Origin: Effrenium voratum
Lineage: Eukaryota; Sar; Dinophyceae; Suessiales; Symbiodiniaceae
Length of the DNA stretch: 64,000 nt
Assembly (NCBI GenBank): GCA_963377175.1
Contig: CAUJNA010003771.1
Coordinates: 2,531,587 to 2,595,586 of the forward strand
Reading direction: 5' to 3'
Within the stretch, counting starts at the first letter, position 1; each line of letters begins with the position of its first letter. The notes beneath the pieces are model-generated. The model saw only the letters and a list, made by a program, of their open reading frames with translations. It was not told the DNA's origin and searched no databases. Both the position numbers and the translations under genes were made by a program. Shown piece after piece: positions 55,291 to 64,000 of the stretch.

Positions 55291-56184
55291 AGTCACATCT
55301 GAAGGGGGTCCCTGAAAAAGCGACACATTCACAAAGGGTACTTTCAAAAAGGACAACTCAACTTGGGACCGGTCAAAGTCAAACCGCGGGTTCCTGGCAG
55401 AGCTATTTCTCGAGAGGGCAGACATGGGTTCGTTCAGCACCTTGGATCGATCGTTTGGCACTTGGAATGAGCATGGTGTTTTCTTTTTCCTGTGTTGCAA
55501 TACCAAGAAGTACGTCGAATTCCAGGAGCTTCTCGTTAGTTAAAGTCAACAGACCAGCTGTTTTGTTAGCAGCGTTAGCAGAGGGCCATGTACAGCTCTC
55601 ATGATTCCATTTCTGGTTTTGGGTGCCCAAAAGGAACATCAAGAGAATTCATGTGAGTGGGGAGGGAAAAGGAAAACAAAAAACGCGGCAACTCCAATGC
55701 CCAAGTTGGACCGAAAGTACCACATTTGAAGCGTTGGCGATGGGCTCCCTAACCCTGATTGGGGCGCCACGGTGCAGCCCAGTGATCACCTAGACAGTGG
55801 CACAACCCATTTTACCCCTGGTGCGATAAGTAGGGAATGTGAAATGGAATGGACCCAGGCTTTGGTCCCCTAGGAAACCACCAGCTGGATGATTTCAAAG
55901 GGTCATCCCAACTCATTTTTTTGCTGGCCCGTGTCGAGGCCGAATTCCGGCGCCCGCGCCTGAGAGTCTGAGAGTCTGAGAGTGGACGGTCGGATCGAGC
56001 AATTCACTCAAGGAGCCCTTGGTGAGGGCTCCTGCAACCGTCATTGGTCAACTTGGCCTTTCCTTATTTCATAGCGTCATGTTTGCCAGCATGATGTTTG
56101 ACAAGTTGGCAGCCCAGATCTTGAACTGTACCGCATGTGAAGTGCTCGCAGACCACTGGGGATTTTCGGACATCGTCCGAGCTG
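55291..56184. other. non-coding gap with family H-related sequence
   Basis: 55817-55880 contains CTGGTGCGATAAGTAGGGAA and GAAATGGAATGGACCC, matching the end of the family H element at 38838-38971. 55925-55975 (LARVEAEFRRPRLRV) is a weak exon-like stretch followed by three AGAGTCTG units. No gene is assigned. Confidence 0.45.
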
Positions 56185-58294
56185 ATGGCTGTGATCATGG
56201 CAAAGCCCATGGCCCTGGCCTTTGCGACCTTGAGCCTGGCCGACATGAACGTCAGCGGGTCAACTGAACTGCAATTGGACGACCCCTACTTGAACCCCAG
56301 CGGAAATTCGAGGTGCCCGTCGCCGTGCCGGAACTACTTCGCCGGCCAGCTCCGCTGATGCCGTGATTTGCCAGAAACAAGCCTCGGGAGTTGGCACGGC
56401 CCAAGAGAACGCGGAGTTTGGCGTCGCCTGTTTTCCAGCTTACGGCTGCGGCCGAGATATGATCACTTGTGTGGATCGGGCCTGGACCCGGGAGCTGCCC
56501 AACATCTCGGACGCGCAGCTGGCGTGCGCCGGGCTGGACACCTTGCTGTCCGAGAATCCTTGGAGCTGCGGCTCATCGGGTGAAGGGCGGCCGGCCTGCC
56601 AACACGACACGCCCAACAACGACGTGGGCAAATGGCGCCTGGCGGATGCTGAACTGGGCTGTGGCTGGGGCTCCACGTATGGAGGAACCTACCCCAACTA
56701 TGAGGGGAATCCTACGCCCTACTCTAGCTTCTTCACGGTGGCCAGCGAGTTAGAGTGCTGCTTGAGGGCCATGTCCTTCGAGCAATCCACTTGGGATGAC
56801 GGTGGTGCTGCACTTTTCTTCCAGCTGACAGGGGATCAGTGTCGAGTGGACCGGGAGAAGATCATTTACGCCAACATGGATTCCTCTTCTGGCAGGCGTG
56901 GACGATCAAAAAAAGCCTGGTCTTGGTACTAACACAATATATCTTTATTTGTATATCTATCTCTGTATATTATCTACATATACATATCTATATCTCTTTG
57001 CCTTCACGTGAGTCATGTTGTGATTTGCTTCAGGTCAGTGAAGTACCAAAATACGCGTTGCAACACTGGGCGTTTGTTCTATCGTCACGCAGCGGGAGCA
57101 GCCGATGCGGCAAACCTGCACACCGCTGGTCGTTGTGTGATCGATGGCGGCTTCAAACGCCTGAGCCTTTCAACTGAACCTACAGTTGGTCCCAACTTGC
57201 CGCAGGGTGAGATTTTCTCCATGGGTGCTGAACTGCCCAATCACGAATGTGATCCAAATGACAACTCTGAAGGGTCCTGCAAAGGTAGCCTCATCATGAA
57301 CACCATTGCAGATGCAGAGGCTTGCTGTGAGCAATGCCGCACTTTGAGTTGGCTTCCCTTGATGGGCGGCACCGTGGAAACCGATTCCAATGGTGTTCAG
57401 CTGAATCCGTGTGTGGCTTGGCAGATCGTGGAAGGTCGATGTCGCCTGACCCGGAAGCACTACTACGAGCTCCACGATTCCAGCGCTTCGATCGCGGCCT
57501 CCTTAAAGGGCTCGGGACCTGGAAATCCGGGTTGGATGGCCTGGACGAGAGGATGCGGCACATCCGTGGAGCGCTGCAACTACTACTCCTACATCTACTA
57601 CCGGGAGCTGTCAGATGCCAATGCGCATCCAGCGGGTGTGCGAAGTGCAGGGAATGCCACCTACCGCAAGGTTGTGGCTTCAAACATCACCGAGTTCACT
57701 GAGAGCATCGTTTTGGATGTCCGTGCCAGCTCAGTTGAAAGCCGTCACAATCGGAGGCTGTCCATCTATGGTGAGACTTCCAGTGCAACCAGTGGCACGG
57801 ATATGGGTTTGGTGGAGGTCTATGACAGCAGTGCCTTCCGCAGCAGCGGCGACTACCAGATCTTCGATGAGGAATCTGCGCCCCAGCCGCTGTGCACATC
57901 AGGTCTGATTGGTTCGGACTCGGTGTCCCTAACCTGTGGCCTTGGCGCTGGCGGGGGCCGCAGGTTGCAGACCGCCGGCGAGGACGTGATGTTGGTCTTC
58001 ACGGCGGTCGGCTCGGGCTATGACCAGGTGAACTTCCAAGCGGCGATGACCTTAGAGGAGCCGTCGCTGGACTCGGAAGCCACACAGACCACGACCTTTT
58101 CTATCGGTTTTGAGAGCACCGGCACCATGAGCACCGGCAGCACGAGCACCACGAGCACCGGCAGCACGAGCACCGGCAGCACCACGAGCACCGGCAGCAC
58201 CACGACAGTGGAGAATGACACTGCACGTCCTCATATTTTTGGAGCCACTTGGCTTGTCTTTTGGTTGGTTTGTGGCATTCCGACCCTTTTGTGA
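56185..58294 (+). CDS. secreted/surface Cys-rich protein with PAN-like modules
   Basis: ATG at 56185 gives a signal peptide (MAVIMAKPMALAFATLSLAD). A Cys-rich ectodomain follows: CPSPCRNYF, CFPAYGCGRDMITC, ELECCLRAM..LTGDQCRV and later ACCEQCRTL..NPCVAWQIVEGRCRL. The last two look like repeated PAN/apple-like modules, usually used in adhesion or ligand binding. Then come a Gly/Ser/Thr region, STGSTST repeats and a hydrophobic end (FGATWLVFWLVCGIPTLL), suggesting a stalk with a membrane or GPI anchor. An intron at 56896-57033 (138 nt, GC donor AG|GCGTGG, acceptor TTCAG) joins SSSG|RSVKYQ in phase. Reading changes frame once near 56345-56356, with the first frame stopping at 56356-56358. This is either a real frameshift or a sequence error. 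Ligand unknown. Confidence 0.65.
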
Positions 58295-58434
58295 GTGTAG
58301 AGGCACTCACCGAGTCGAATGCTGCCCCGACGCGCTAATTTTCAGAGTGTGGCACAGTGCAACATCACCAGGAGCGCAAGAATCTTCAAGGGTGCATTGC
58401 TCGGAGGAAAAGAGTGAAAGTCCACAGTGTTTAA

Positions 58435-58562
58435 ACATATGGCTGTGGGTCAAAACCAATGGTACCAGTTTGGGGTAGGTGCACCCCCCATTTTAGTCTA
58501 CTTTAGTGGGGATTGGGATGTTCACTGAAAGGTCACCGGGATTTTGACCCACGGCCATATGT
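58435..58562. mobile_element. inverted-repeat element, family D copy 2
   Basis: 128 bp. The left end ACATATGGCTGTGGGTCAAAA (20 of 21 bases symmetrical in kind) and right end TTTTGACCCACGGCCATATGT are inverted. The interior matches 25272-25419 (GGGGTAGGTG, CATTTTAG, GATGTTCACTG). It lies 140 bp after the surface protein's stop codon. Confidence 0.7.
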
Positions 58563-59149
58563 TGCAACCTACTGTATTCCATTATTTCCCTGGGATCCCA
58601 GCGTGGGTTGGCCAAGAGTTCCAACATGAACCAATGTATAGAGGCGCCACAGGAAACAAGGCCATGTTCCAGCCAGCAATCCCTTTGGCTCCTCGAGGGA
58701 GGCACTCACTGAGTGTGTTTGAGGCTCACAGCTCACAGCTCATTATTTTTTTTTTGAAAGCCGAAATCCATGGCGTCATGATCTTGACTGTTTCGGGTCA
58801 AAGTCAGGAACTGCTTGGTGGGGTCCCTTTCAACCTACCACTTGCCAATGGGTGACTTTGATAGAGGGAAGACATGCGGCTCACCCATTTCCACCCGCAG
58901 GCTTTATCGCCAAAACAGGCCGAAGGCCGATGGTCCAAATCCACGTCGCCTTCCACTCCCGAAAGGCCTGGAGCACTTCTGCCGCGCGGCCGGCATGAAG
59001 GTCGGGAGAAGGGTCAAAGGGTGTGGCGTCCATTTTTTTTGGGGGGTGCCCCCCCTTTTTTGGGGTTGGTCTAAAGGGAAGAGGGAAGCCGGAAGGAACA
59101 CCTATTTTGGGGGTCCTTCCAAGAAGAAACAACACCCAAGTCTTTTAGG
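58563..59149. other. non-coding gap
   Basis: Unique DNA with T/G homopolymer runs at 58745-58755 and 59033-59060. 58870-59000 has GC-rich stretches without a single preferred frame. Confidence 0.4.
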
Positions 59150-59491
59150 GTGAGCTGGGGGGAAGGTTTGCGGTTCCAGAATCTACATGTGACTTTTGGG
59201 TGCCCGCACGGCAGGATAACGAGAAACTGCAAGCAGTGCAATGGGTGCAAACACGGCAAAAGGAAGACCGAATGCCGACTGTGCGCTCCATGTCCACACG
59301 GCAAGCTGGAGCGACACTGCGCGCAATGCCACCCATGCCCCCACGGCAAGCTGGAGAGAGCCTGCGCGCAATGCCACCCATGCCCCCACGGCCAACTTGC
59401 TCTGGGTTGCCGACAGTGCAGTGGGTGCTCACATAGGATTGCCAGCCGCAATTGCCGAAAGTGCAGAGTCCCCAGAAGAATCGCTGCATAA
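59150..59491 (+). CDS. C-x-H-G repeat zinc-knuckle protein (six tandem units)
   Basis: The frame is open from a GTG at 59150 to a stop at 59489-59491, without an ATG upstream of the repeat. From 59191 six 15-residue units follow without gaps: CPHGRITRNCKQCNG, CKHGKRKTECRLCAP, CPHGKLERHCAQCHP, CPHGKLERACAQCHP, CPHGQLALGCRQCSG and CSHRIASRNCRKC. Each has the ligand set C-x-H-...-C-x-x-C, enough for one zinc per unit. Such arrays bind nucleic acid or protein in other families, but the role here is unknown. A decayed relative lies at 49783-50235 and homology continues beyond the frame, so the gene belongs to an interspersed repeat. The missing start may mean an upstream exon. Confidence 0.65.
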   Translation: MSWGEGLRFQNLHVTFGCPHGRITRNCKQCNGCKHGKRKTECRLCAPCPHGKLERHCAQCHPCPHGKLERACAQCHPCPHGQLALGCRQCSGCSHRIASRNCRKCRVPRRIAA

Positions 59492-59715
59492 GAACTGCCA
59501 TTCTGCTTTGGGGTCATCCAGGTGGACAATGAAATGTCGGCCGTTTACGCGGAACCGGAACAGCCTTGGCAACAGAAAAGGAATGGTTGTATTGTTTTGC
59601 TGCAGACGCATGTGTTGGTGCCGTGTGTCTTTTTTGATCATGGTGCTGCATGGCCAATTGGTGTTACGCCCGGGGATTGCAAGGCTAGCTCCATTCTGAG
59701 CACCGAGATATGCTC
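59190..59715 (+). repeat. interspersed repeat, copy 2 (pair with 49840-50385)
   Basis: Co-linear with 49840-50385, including non-coding parts after the C-x-H-G frame (GGCAACAGAAAAGGAATGG, CATGGTGCTGCATGGCCAAT). The coding repeat is intact here and broken in the other copy. Confidence 0.7.
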
Positions 59716-60591
59716 ACCAATTTGATCTAATTGCATCCCAGTAGTTTACCAGTGGGCTTCGGGCGAACCTGGCAGGATGAGTTTGGGGAAGCGTGGGAAG
59801 CAACCGTTGTGGGCGCGTGTCTTTTTAGTCTTCGCTTTTTGGGTTGGAGAAGGAATCCGAAAGGAAGCCAACCTTTGTTGGGCCCGTTATGAGATGCACT
59901 CCTGTAACGTAGACTCCAAATCCTGGCTTGTGTTTCGAGCCAGTCTTACCGCTTCTCACCAACTCCAACTGACTCCAACTGGTTTCGCGGCTGGGTGGAA
60001 GCTTAAAGTATTTGGGAATACTTCCCCAAACAGTGTGTGTACAGTAAGGGGTTCTTGCGGGAAGAGTGAAGGGACGGGGTAGGTCAGGCTCGCTTCGGGC
60101 AGCATGTTTTGGCTGCGCAGGCTCGCACACAAGTTCCCTTGTGAGATGTGGGACGAATCTGGTGTCTTTCGAGGGTGTGCTCTCGCTGTGCTGTGCGAGT
60201 TTCCGAAGTCAGCGAACCATTGAACGTGTTTCCGGCAGGTCCGGTGTGCACCGTACGACGTGCACAGAGAGGTTGTCGGTTCGTGAGGTTATGCTTAGCC
60301 GTAGCCATGAGTTGTATCAGAGGAGCCACTAGATTGCAGCACACTCATGTCTTCAGCTTTAGCCCAAGCTGCCTACGACGCAAACATAGACCCCACGCTT
60401 CTATTCTTCGCAGACAGTTCGTGCCATTTTCATCACTTGTCATGCCCTTTTCCCTGGTGTTTGGTTCTGCTTGCCGTCGAGTTTGTTTTCCGTTGCGTTT
60501 TTGTTTACACCCTGACCAATTGGCAAGCCCTTGGTTTGTCGTTTCGGTACGTCTTTCCTGTTCGGCGCCGTTGCGCTGTTGCCCATTTGCC
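59716..60591. other. non-coding, possible 5' region of the next gene
   Basis: No gene is clear. Open frames at 60148-60600 read into the first exon of the next gene but have no start context of their own. 60299-60308 matches the first ten bases of the dinoflagellate spliced leader, which is too short to count. Confidence 0.4.
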
Positions 60592-61222
60592 ATGGAGGGC
60601 CGGCGCGGGGCGAAGAGCCTCATTTCCTGGTCCCAGCCACGGCAGACGCTGGCAGACGCCATCCTCCTTCTGAAAGCAGGGGTTTGGAAACAGTTGAAAC
60701 GGAGGTCGTGGTGTGGTTCCCAGCCATCCGGTCCCTAAGTCTTTTTTTGTTGGTTGTTGTTTTGATGGTCGTCTCCACTAAAGCACTAAAGGTTAGGCTT
60801 CTAGCAGGTATCTGGGAGCCCAGCATAGGTGTTGAAGCACGTAAGGCGAAGGTTTGTTTCAACACAAGCCAAAAGGAGCTCGTGTCAACAATAGGTGGGT
60901 GCTTTCTTTCGCGAGGTCACCCCTAGGGCTTTGAAAGGGAAACCGAAAGGAGCACAGCCATGTGGGCCTCCCTGTGGACGAAACCCTGCACCGCTTTGAA
61001 GCCATGGGAAGCCATTTGTGTATTGGTATAGGGGAATCGAATCATAGGACTTCTTAGGTGCGAAATGGATTTCGTCCCACGTTGATGGCATAGCCAGGGG
61101 TTTCTTTCCGCGAGGCGGCGCGGGCGAAGGCGGTGCCGTCGCCTCCGCCCGTGGAGGAGCCGCCGCCGGTTCCGGCGCAAGCTCCGGCGAAGCGGAAAGC
61201 GGAGGAGGGCGAGGAGAAGGAG
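60592..61222 (+). CDS. Pro/Lys/Glu-rich protein gene, exons 1-2
   Basis: ATG at 60592 (GCCATGGAG context) starts MEGRRGAKSLISWSQPRQTL then ADAILLLK to 60675. A GC donor (AAA|GCAGGGG) and the acceptor CGCGAG| at 61113-61114 join it in phase to AARAKAVPSPPPVEEPPPVP and AQAPAKRKAEEGEEKE at 61115-61222, where GC follows again. The first exon is a short helix and the second a disordered Pro then Lys/Glu segment. Later parts are listed separately. Family unknown. Confidence 0.5.
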
Positions 61223-61307
61223 GCGGGGAGGGGAGGGGTGGTTGGGACGTTCTGAAAAGAGAGGCTGAAATCTCAGGCTTCGAGATTCACAATGACGGAA
61301 TTCCAAG

Positions 61308-61415
61308 ATGTGGCTGTGGCTCAAAATTCAAGAGCTGGGCAAACCGCGGGTTTTGGTCTTTGGTCTCATTTGCCAAGGTGCCATTTTGGTAAAAAAGAAT
61401 GAGCCACAGCCATGT
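61308..61415. mobile_element. inverted-repeat (introner-like) element, family A copy 3
   Basis: 108 bp, the same length as copy 2. The ends ATGTGGCTGTGGCTCAAAAT and AATGAGCCACAGCCATGT are inverted. The interior GGGCAAACCGCGGGTTTTGG and CCATTTTGG match copy 1 at 26903. It lies between exons of the Pro/Lys/Glu-rich gene. Its flanks (EISGFEIHNDGIP before, MSFWAGLLRTAFLGV after) are open but not certain exons. Confidence 0.7.
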
Positions 61416-61467
61416 CATTTTGGGCTGGCTTGTTGAGAACGGCTTTTTTGGGGGTTTCGCTACCTAG

Positions 61468-61654
61468 GTCAGGTGGGCTCGCAAGGCACAGCCCTTGCCC
61501 CGAGGAGAAGAAGGCGCGGCTGTGGCAGCACGAGGACCCCCCGCCGCCCAAGCTGGCGGGGGAGAACTGGGAGAGTCCTCGGGAGAAGCTGAAGCTCATC
61601 GGGGAGCTCACGGAGGACCGGAAAAGATTGCTGCATTTTGCCAAGGGATGTTAG
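61468..61654 (+). CDS. Pro/Lys/Glu-rich protein gene, exon 3
   Basis: The frame reads SPCPEEKKARLWQHEDPPPP, KLAGENWESPREKLKLIGEL and TEDRKRLLHFAKGC-stop (61652-61654). It is highly charged with helix-forming spacing. The acceptor is CTACCTAG (61467) or CGCAAG (61485). The phase does not match exon 2 directly, so a small exon may be missing between them. It may leave by a GA donor at GGAAAA|GATTGC. Confidence 0.5.
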
Positions 61655-62483
61655 GACTTTCACTTTTTGCCAACAAATAAGTTTTCCGCATTAAACCACT
61701 AAAAGTAAAAAAAAAAAAAAAAAAAACACTTTTAGCAGGGGAGCAGAAGGCAACCGAGAAAAGATTGGGACGGTCTGTCTTCGGTTTCGGGGTACCCCCT
61801 CTTTTGGTTTTGAAGCAGGGTTGTGGGATCACTTGGGGTTTATCCAACCACTTCTGTGATACAAGGGAATCTCCCCTTTAGATTGGGGTGTCCCTGAAAC
61901 CAACCTTCACTTCTAATTACCAGGGTCACCAAGGGCAAGGGAAACCGAGCAGTTTTGGAGGAGGGGGTCATGTTCAATTCATGGCACCCTCCCTCCTCCC
62001 CTTGCACTCTAGGAAAGGGGGCATCTTTGTTTTCGGGGTACCCCCCTTGTTTGCTTTTGAAGGGAAAGCGAGAGGAGAACCGTTGCGCCATTTTGGGGAG
62101 GTACCAGAAAAAAGACTGTCACCCGATGGGAGTTGTTGTGGGAAGCCTTTTTGGCGGCGCTTTGGGGTTCTCAAGTTGTTTTCTGTTCAAAGGGGGTGGA
62201 AACGCCTTCAAGCTTCGGGTAAGTTTGAGCATGTTTTGTTTCTTCTTCTTCTTCTTGTTTCTCAAACTTATTTTGGGTGGAACCCCCCACTTAAGACAAC
62301 AAGATGGGAAGTTTGACGATGACGCTTTTCTCAAAGCTACTTTGGCTTGGAAACCCCTTCAAAACAGCATGAGGGAGAATCTCACTTTTCTCAAGACTAC
62401 TTTGAGTGGGAGCCACCTTTCAACCAACATGAGGGCACGTTTCAGGATGTTTTCTTGAGTGGCCCCGGCAAAACGGGGGAGAT
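61655..62483. other. intron-like gap
   Basis: Includes a 20-A run at 61707-61726 and two direct copies of GGGGTACCCCC with TTTTGAAG nearby (61789-61815, 62035-62065). No exon is clear. Confidence 0.45.
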
Positions 62484-63122
62484 TTGGACTCTGGTTCCAG
62501 AGGTCAGGTTTTGTCGGTCCTGGCGCGGTTCCAGGCAGCTTCTTTTGGTCGTGGAAAAGCTCGCGGGGAAGGGGCCCTGACTCTTCCCCGACTCGGGCCT
62601 GTACGACCTTCCCCGCCTAAGGATCTGTTTGGGTGTTTGTTCTTTTTTTTTTTTTCAGGACCTGGGGGTGATATGTCTCTTTGGCTTAAGGGAGCCTCCT
62701 GTTGTGATACTGCGGTTTCCCGGACATTCCGAGGGGTTGGACTTGAGGAGCCGTGGACCTACTTCCTGAAGGACGAGTCTCGGCGCTCCTTCGCAGCCCA
62801 CCTAGCAAACCCCCTGGGCAAGGCGCGGTGTAGGTTGGGAAAGTTGCGTGCTGCTGAGTTGCAGTGTGGCAGATCCGTTTTGATCCTTCGCCACAAGAAG
62901 AAGGGCTTTTTTGTTTTGATTTCTAGGGACAGTGGACTGGGTCACTGCTGTTTCATAGGGAAAGATGGGAGTCGGATTGTGACTTCGCCGAAACGCGCAG
63001 AGACGAGTCAGAGAGAGACTTCCCTTAAGAGTCGAAGGAACCCTTTGCACCCTGGCCCGTGGCCCGCGGCCTCAGAGGTGGACCTCAAGTGGCGGCACTT
63101 TTTTGTTTTTTTTTCTTCTTGA
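62484..63122 (+). CDS. open region with probable exons of the same gene
   Basis: One frame is open for 212 codons, but only parts look coding: VLARFQAASFGRGKARGEGA (after GTTCCAG), GVGLEEPWTYFLKDESRRSF then AAHLANPLGKARCR (about 62733-62830), and SLKSRRNPLHPGPWPAASEV then DLKWRH (to about 63100). T-runs between them (62645-62658, 63100-63117) look like intron or acceptor tracts. Exon limits are not fixed. Likely the downstream part of the 60.6-kb gene. Confidence 0.35.
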   Translation: MDSGSRGQVLSVLARFQAASFGRGKARGEGALTLPRLGPVRPSPPKDLFGCLFFFFFSGPGGDMSLWLKGASCCDTAVSRTFRGVGLEEPWTYFLKDESRRSFAAHLANPLGKARCRLGKLRAAELQCGRSVLILRHKKKGFFVLISRDSGLGHCCFIGKDGSRIVTSPKRAETSQRETSLKSRRNPLHPGPWPAASEVDLKWRHFFVFFSS

Positions 63123-63830
63123 CGGAAGAGAATCAACTCTCTGCTCGCCCTAAGTTGGTTTTGGTTCAAGAGCTCATGATTTCCGACCGAGACTTTGGGT
63201 TTGTGCTGTGAATTTGGATGGGGAGTGGTTGGCAGGTTCATTCCCGTATTCCCGCAAGAAGGTTCTGGGAACGAGAGCAGCACCTGATTGGGCAGGGCTC
63301 CTGAAAAGATACATCTTGCAAACATGGCTTCTTCCACCAAAAGGAAACCACCATTTACAAGGCAATGTTCAGGTGTATAGTGTAAGGATCGCTGTTGGGC
63401 CTGAGGGGGCATGGTGTGTGTGGTCAATCCCAAAGTGCGCAGCGCCCCACACCCGTGCTGCCACAAATTGAGACAGGGATTCTACTCTCCGGTTTGAGCA
63501 ACAGGAACAACCCTGTTCATTCCATCGTTCCCTGCTGAGACCTTGTGAAAAGTGGTTGAGAAGAACAGGTCATTCCCATGCCATTCCCTGATACGCGTTT
63601 TGAGCTTCAGAAAATGATTACAATGTGTATACATATTATATATAGCATATGCATATGTACACAAAATCCATATATACTTTAGAGCCTCCGGCTCAGTCCG
63701 CCGACATTGTCCTCTCCCTTTTCTCCTGCTTCCTCTCTCCCTTGTCTCCCTGGTGTGTTCTGTCGTCCTCTCTCCCTCCCTCCGCTCCCCATCCTCCCCA
63801 TCCCCCCAAGCCACTCTCTCCCCAATCTCC
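63123..63830. other. non-coding gap
   Basis: Unique sequence with a TA-rich patch at 63625-63650 and a C/T-rich tract at 63705-63835. No supportable gene. Confidence 0.45.
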
Positions 63831-63835
63831 CTCTC

Positions 63836-64000
63836 TCGTATGTATGTATGTATGCCTGCATGTATGTATGTATGTATGTAATGTATGCATGTATGTAATG
63901 TAATGTAATGTAATGTAATGTAATGTAATGTAATGTAATGTAATGTAATGTAATGTAATGTATGTATGTAATGTATGTATGTATGTATGTATGTATGTAA
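63836..64000 (+). repeat. (ATGT)n / (TAATG)n microsatellite running off the window
   Basis: (TATG)n changes to (TAATG)n at about 63896-63960 and back to (TATG)n at the right edge, so the array continues beyond the window. Confidence 0.97.

Noticed and set aside
54620..55302. 150-155 aa Ser/Pro/Phe-rich ORFs that look like multi-pass membrane proteins
   Set aside because: The apparent hydrophobic segments come from the TTTCCCCTTCAT minisatellite.
60299..60308. Ten-base match to the start of the dinoflagellate spliced leader (CCGTAGCCAT)
   Set aside because: The match ends after ten bases and diverges (GAGTTG instead of TTTGGC), and no SL RNA-like donor or hairpin follows; chance is likely.
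61707..61726. Poly-A run as a retroposition tail
   Set aside because: No upstream processed gene copy or target duplication is visible; treated as a homopolymer within intron-like DNA.

Overview
The window looks like nuclear DNA from a dinoflagellate, most likely of the Symbiodinium / Suessiales type. The evidence is internal. Coding sequence is sparse, and all supportable exons lie on the + strand. Exons start after AG|G and are followed by GT, GC or GA donor dinucleotides. Microsatellites are long and varied. Two open frames carry zinc-knuckle C-x-H-G repeats of a kind I associate with dinoflagellates, and the left edge holds a C-5 cytosine methyltransferase fragment. I see no bacterial operons, tRNA, rRNA, CRISPR array or complete spliced-leader gene.

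Layout. 1-0.84 kb is the C-terminal part of a DNA methyltransferase, with an apparent 73-nt intron. 0.95-1.27 kb is a TTCG-rich minisatellite whose 19-bp word recurs near 15.26 kb. Between them lie nearly intronless open frames: a basic/coiled-coil protein (2.1-2.8 kb), a small one-TM Cys/His protein (3.96-4.25 kb), a very large three-part protein (4.8-11.1 kb) with a possible DDE/RNase H-like acidic pattern, and a Lys-rich protein in two parts (12.5-13.6 kb). This 14-kb block may be one mobile element.

15-36 kb is mostly repeats and intron-like DNA with short isolated exons. Among them is the C-terminal core of a Tubby-like protein (32.4 and 33.7 kb). Several families of 70-150 bp inverted-repeat elements occur here, and two of them abut coding-like sequence. 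From 36.7 to 50.6 kb a seven-exon coiled-coil gene is present twice in tandem. Exon sequences, intron positions and phases match, while the introns differ completely and the donor dinucleotide differs at five of seven introns. The second copy contains large CTA/CTG arrays and a decayed intronless gene inside its last introns.

51-64 kb holds a small two-part gene (51.9-52.4 kb), isolated exons, a 365-bp fold-back element (54 kb), a low-complexity pyrimidine minisatellite and a secreted/surface Cys-rich protein gene with a GC-AG intron and one frameshift (56.2-58.3 kb). It also holds a six-unit C-x-H-G repeat protein (59.2 kb), whose surrounding repeat is shared with 49.8-50.4 kb, and a multi-exon Pro/Lys/Glu-rich gene from 60.6 kb. 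All functions beyond the methyltransferase and the Tubby core are tentative, and most exons are called from frame, codon appearance and splice context only.
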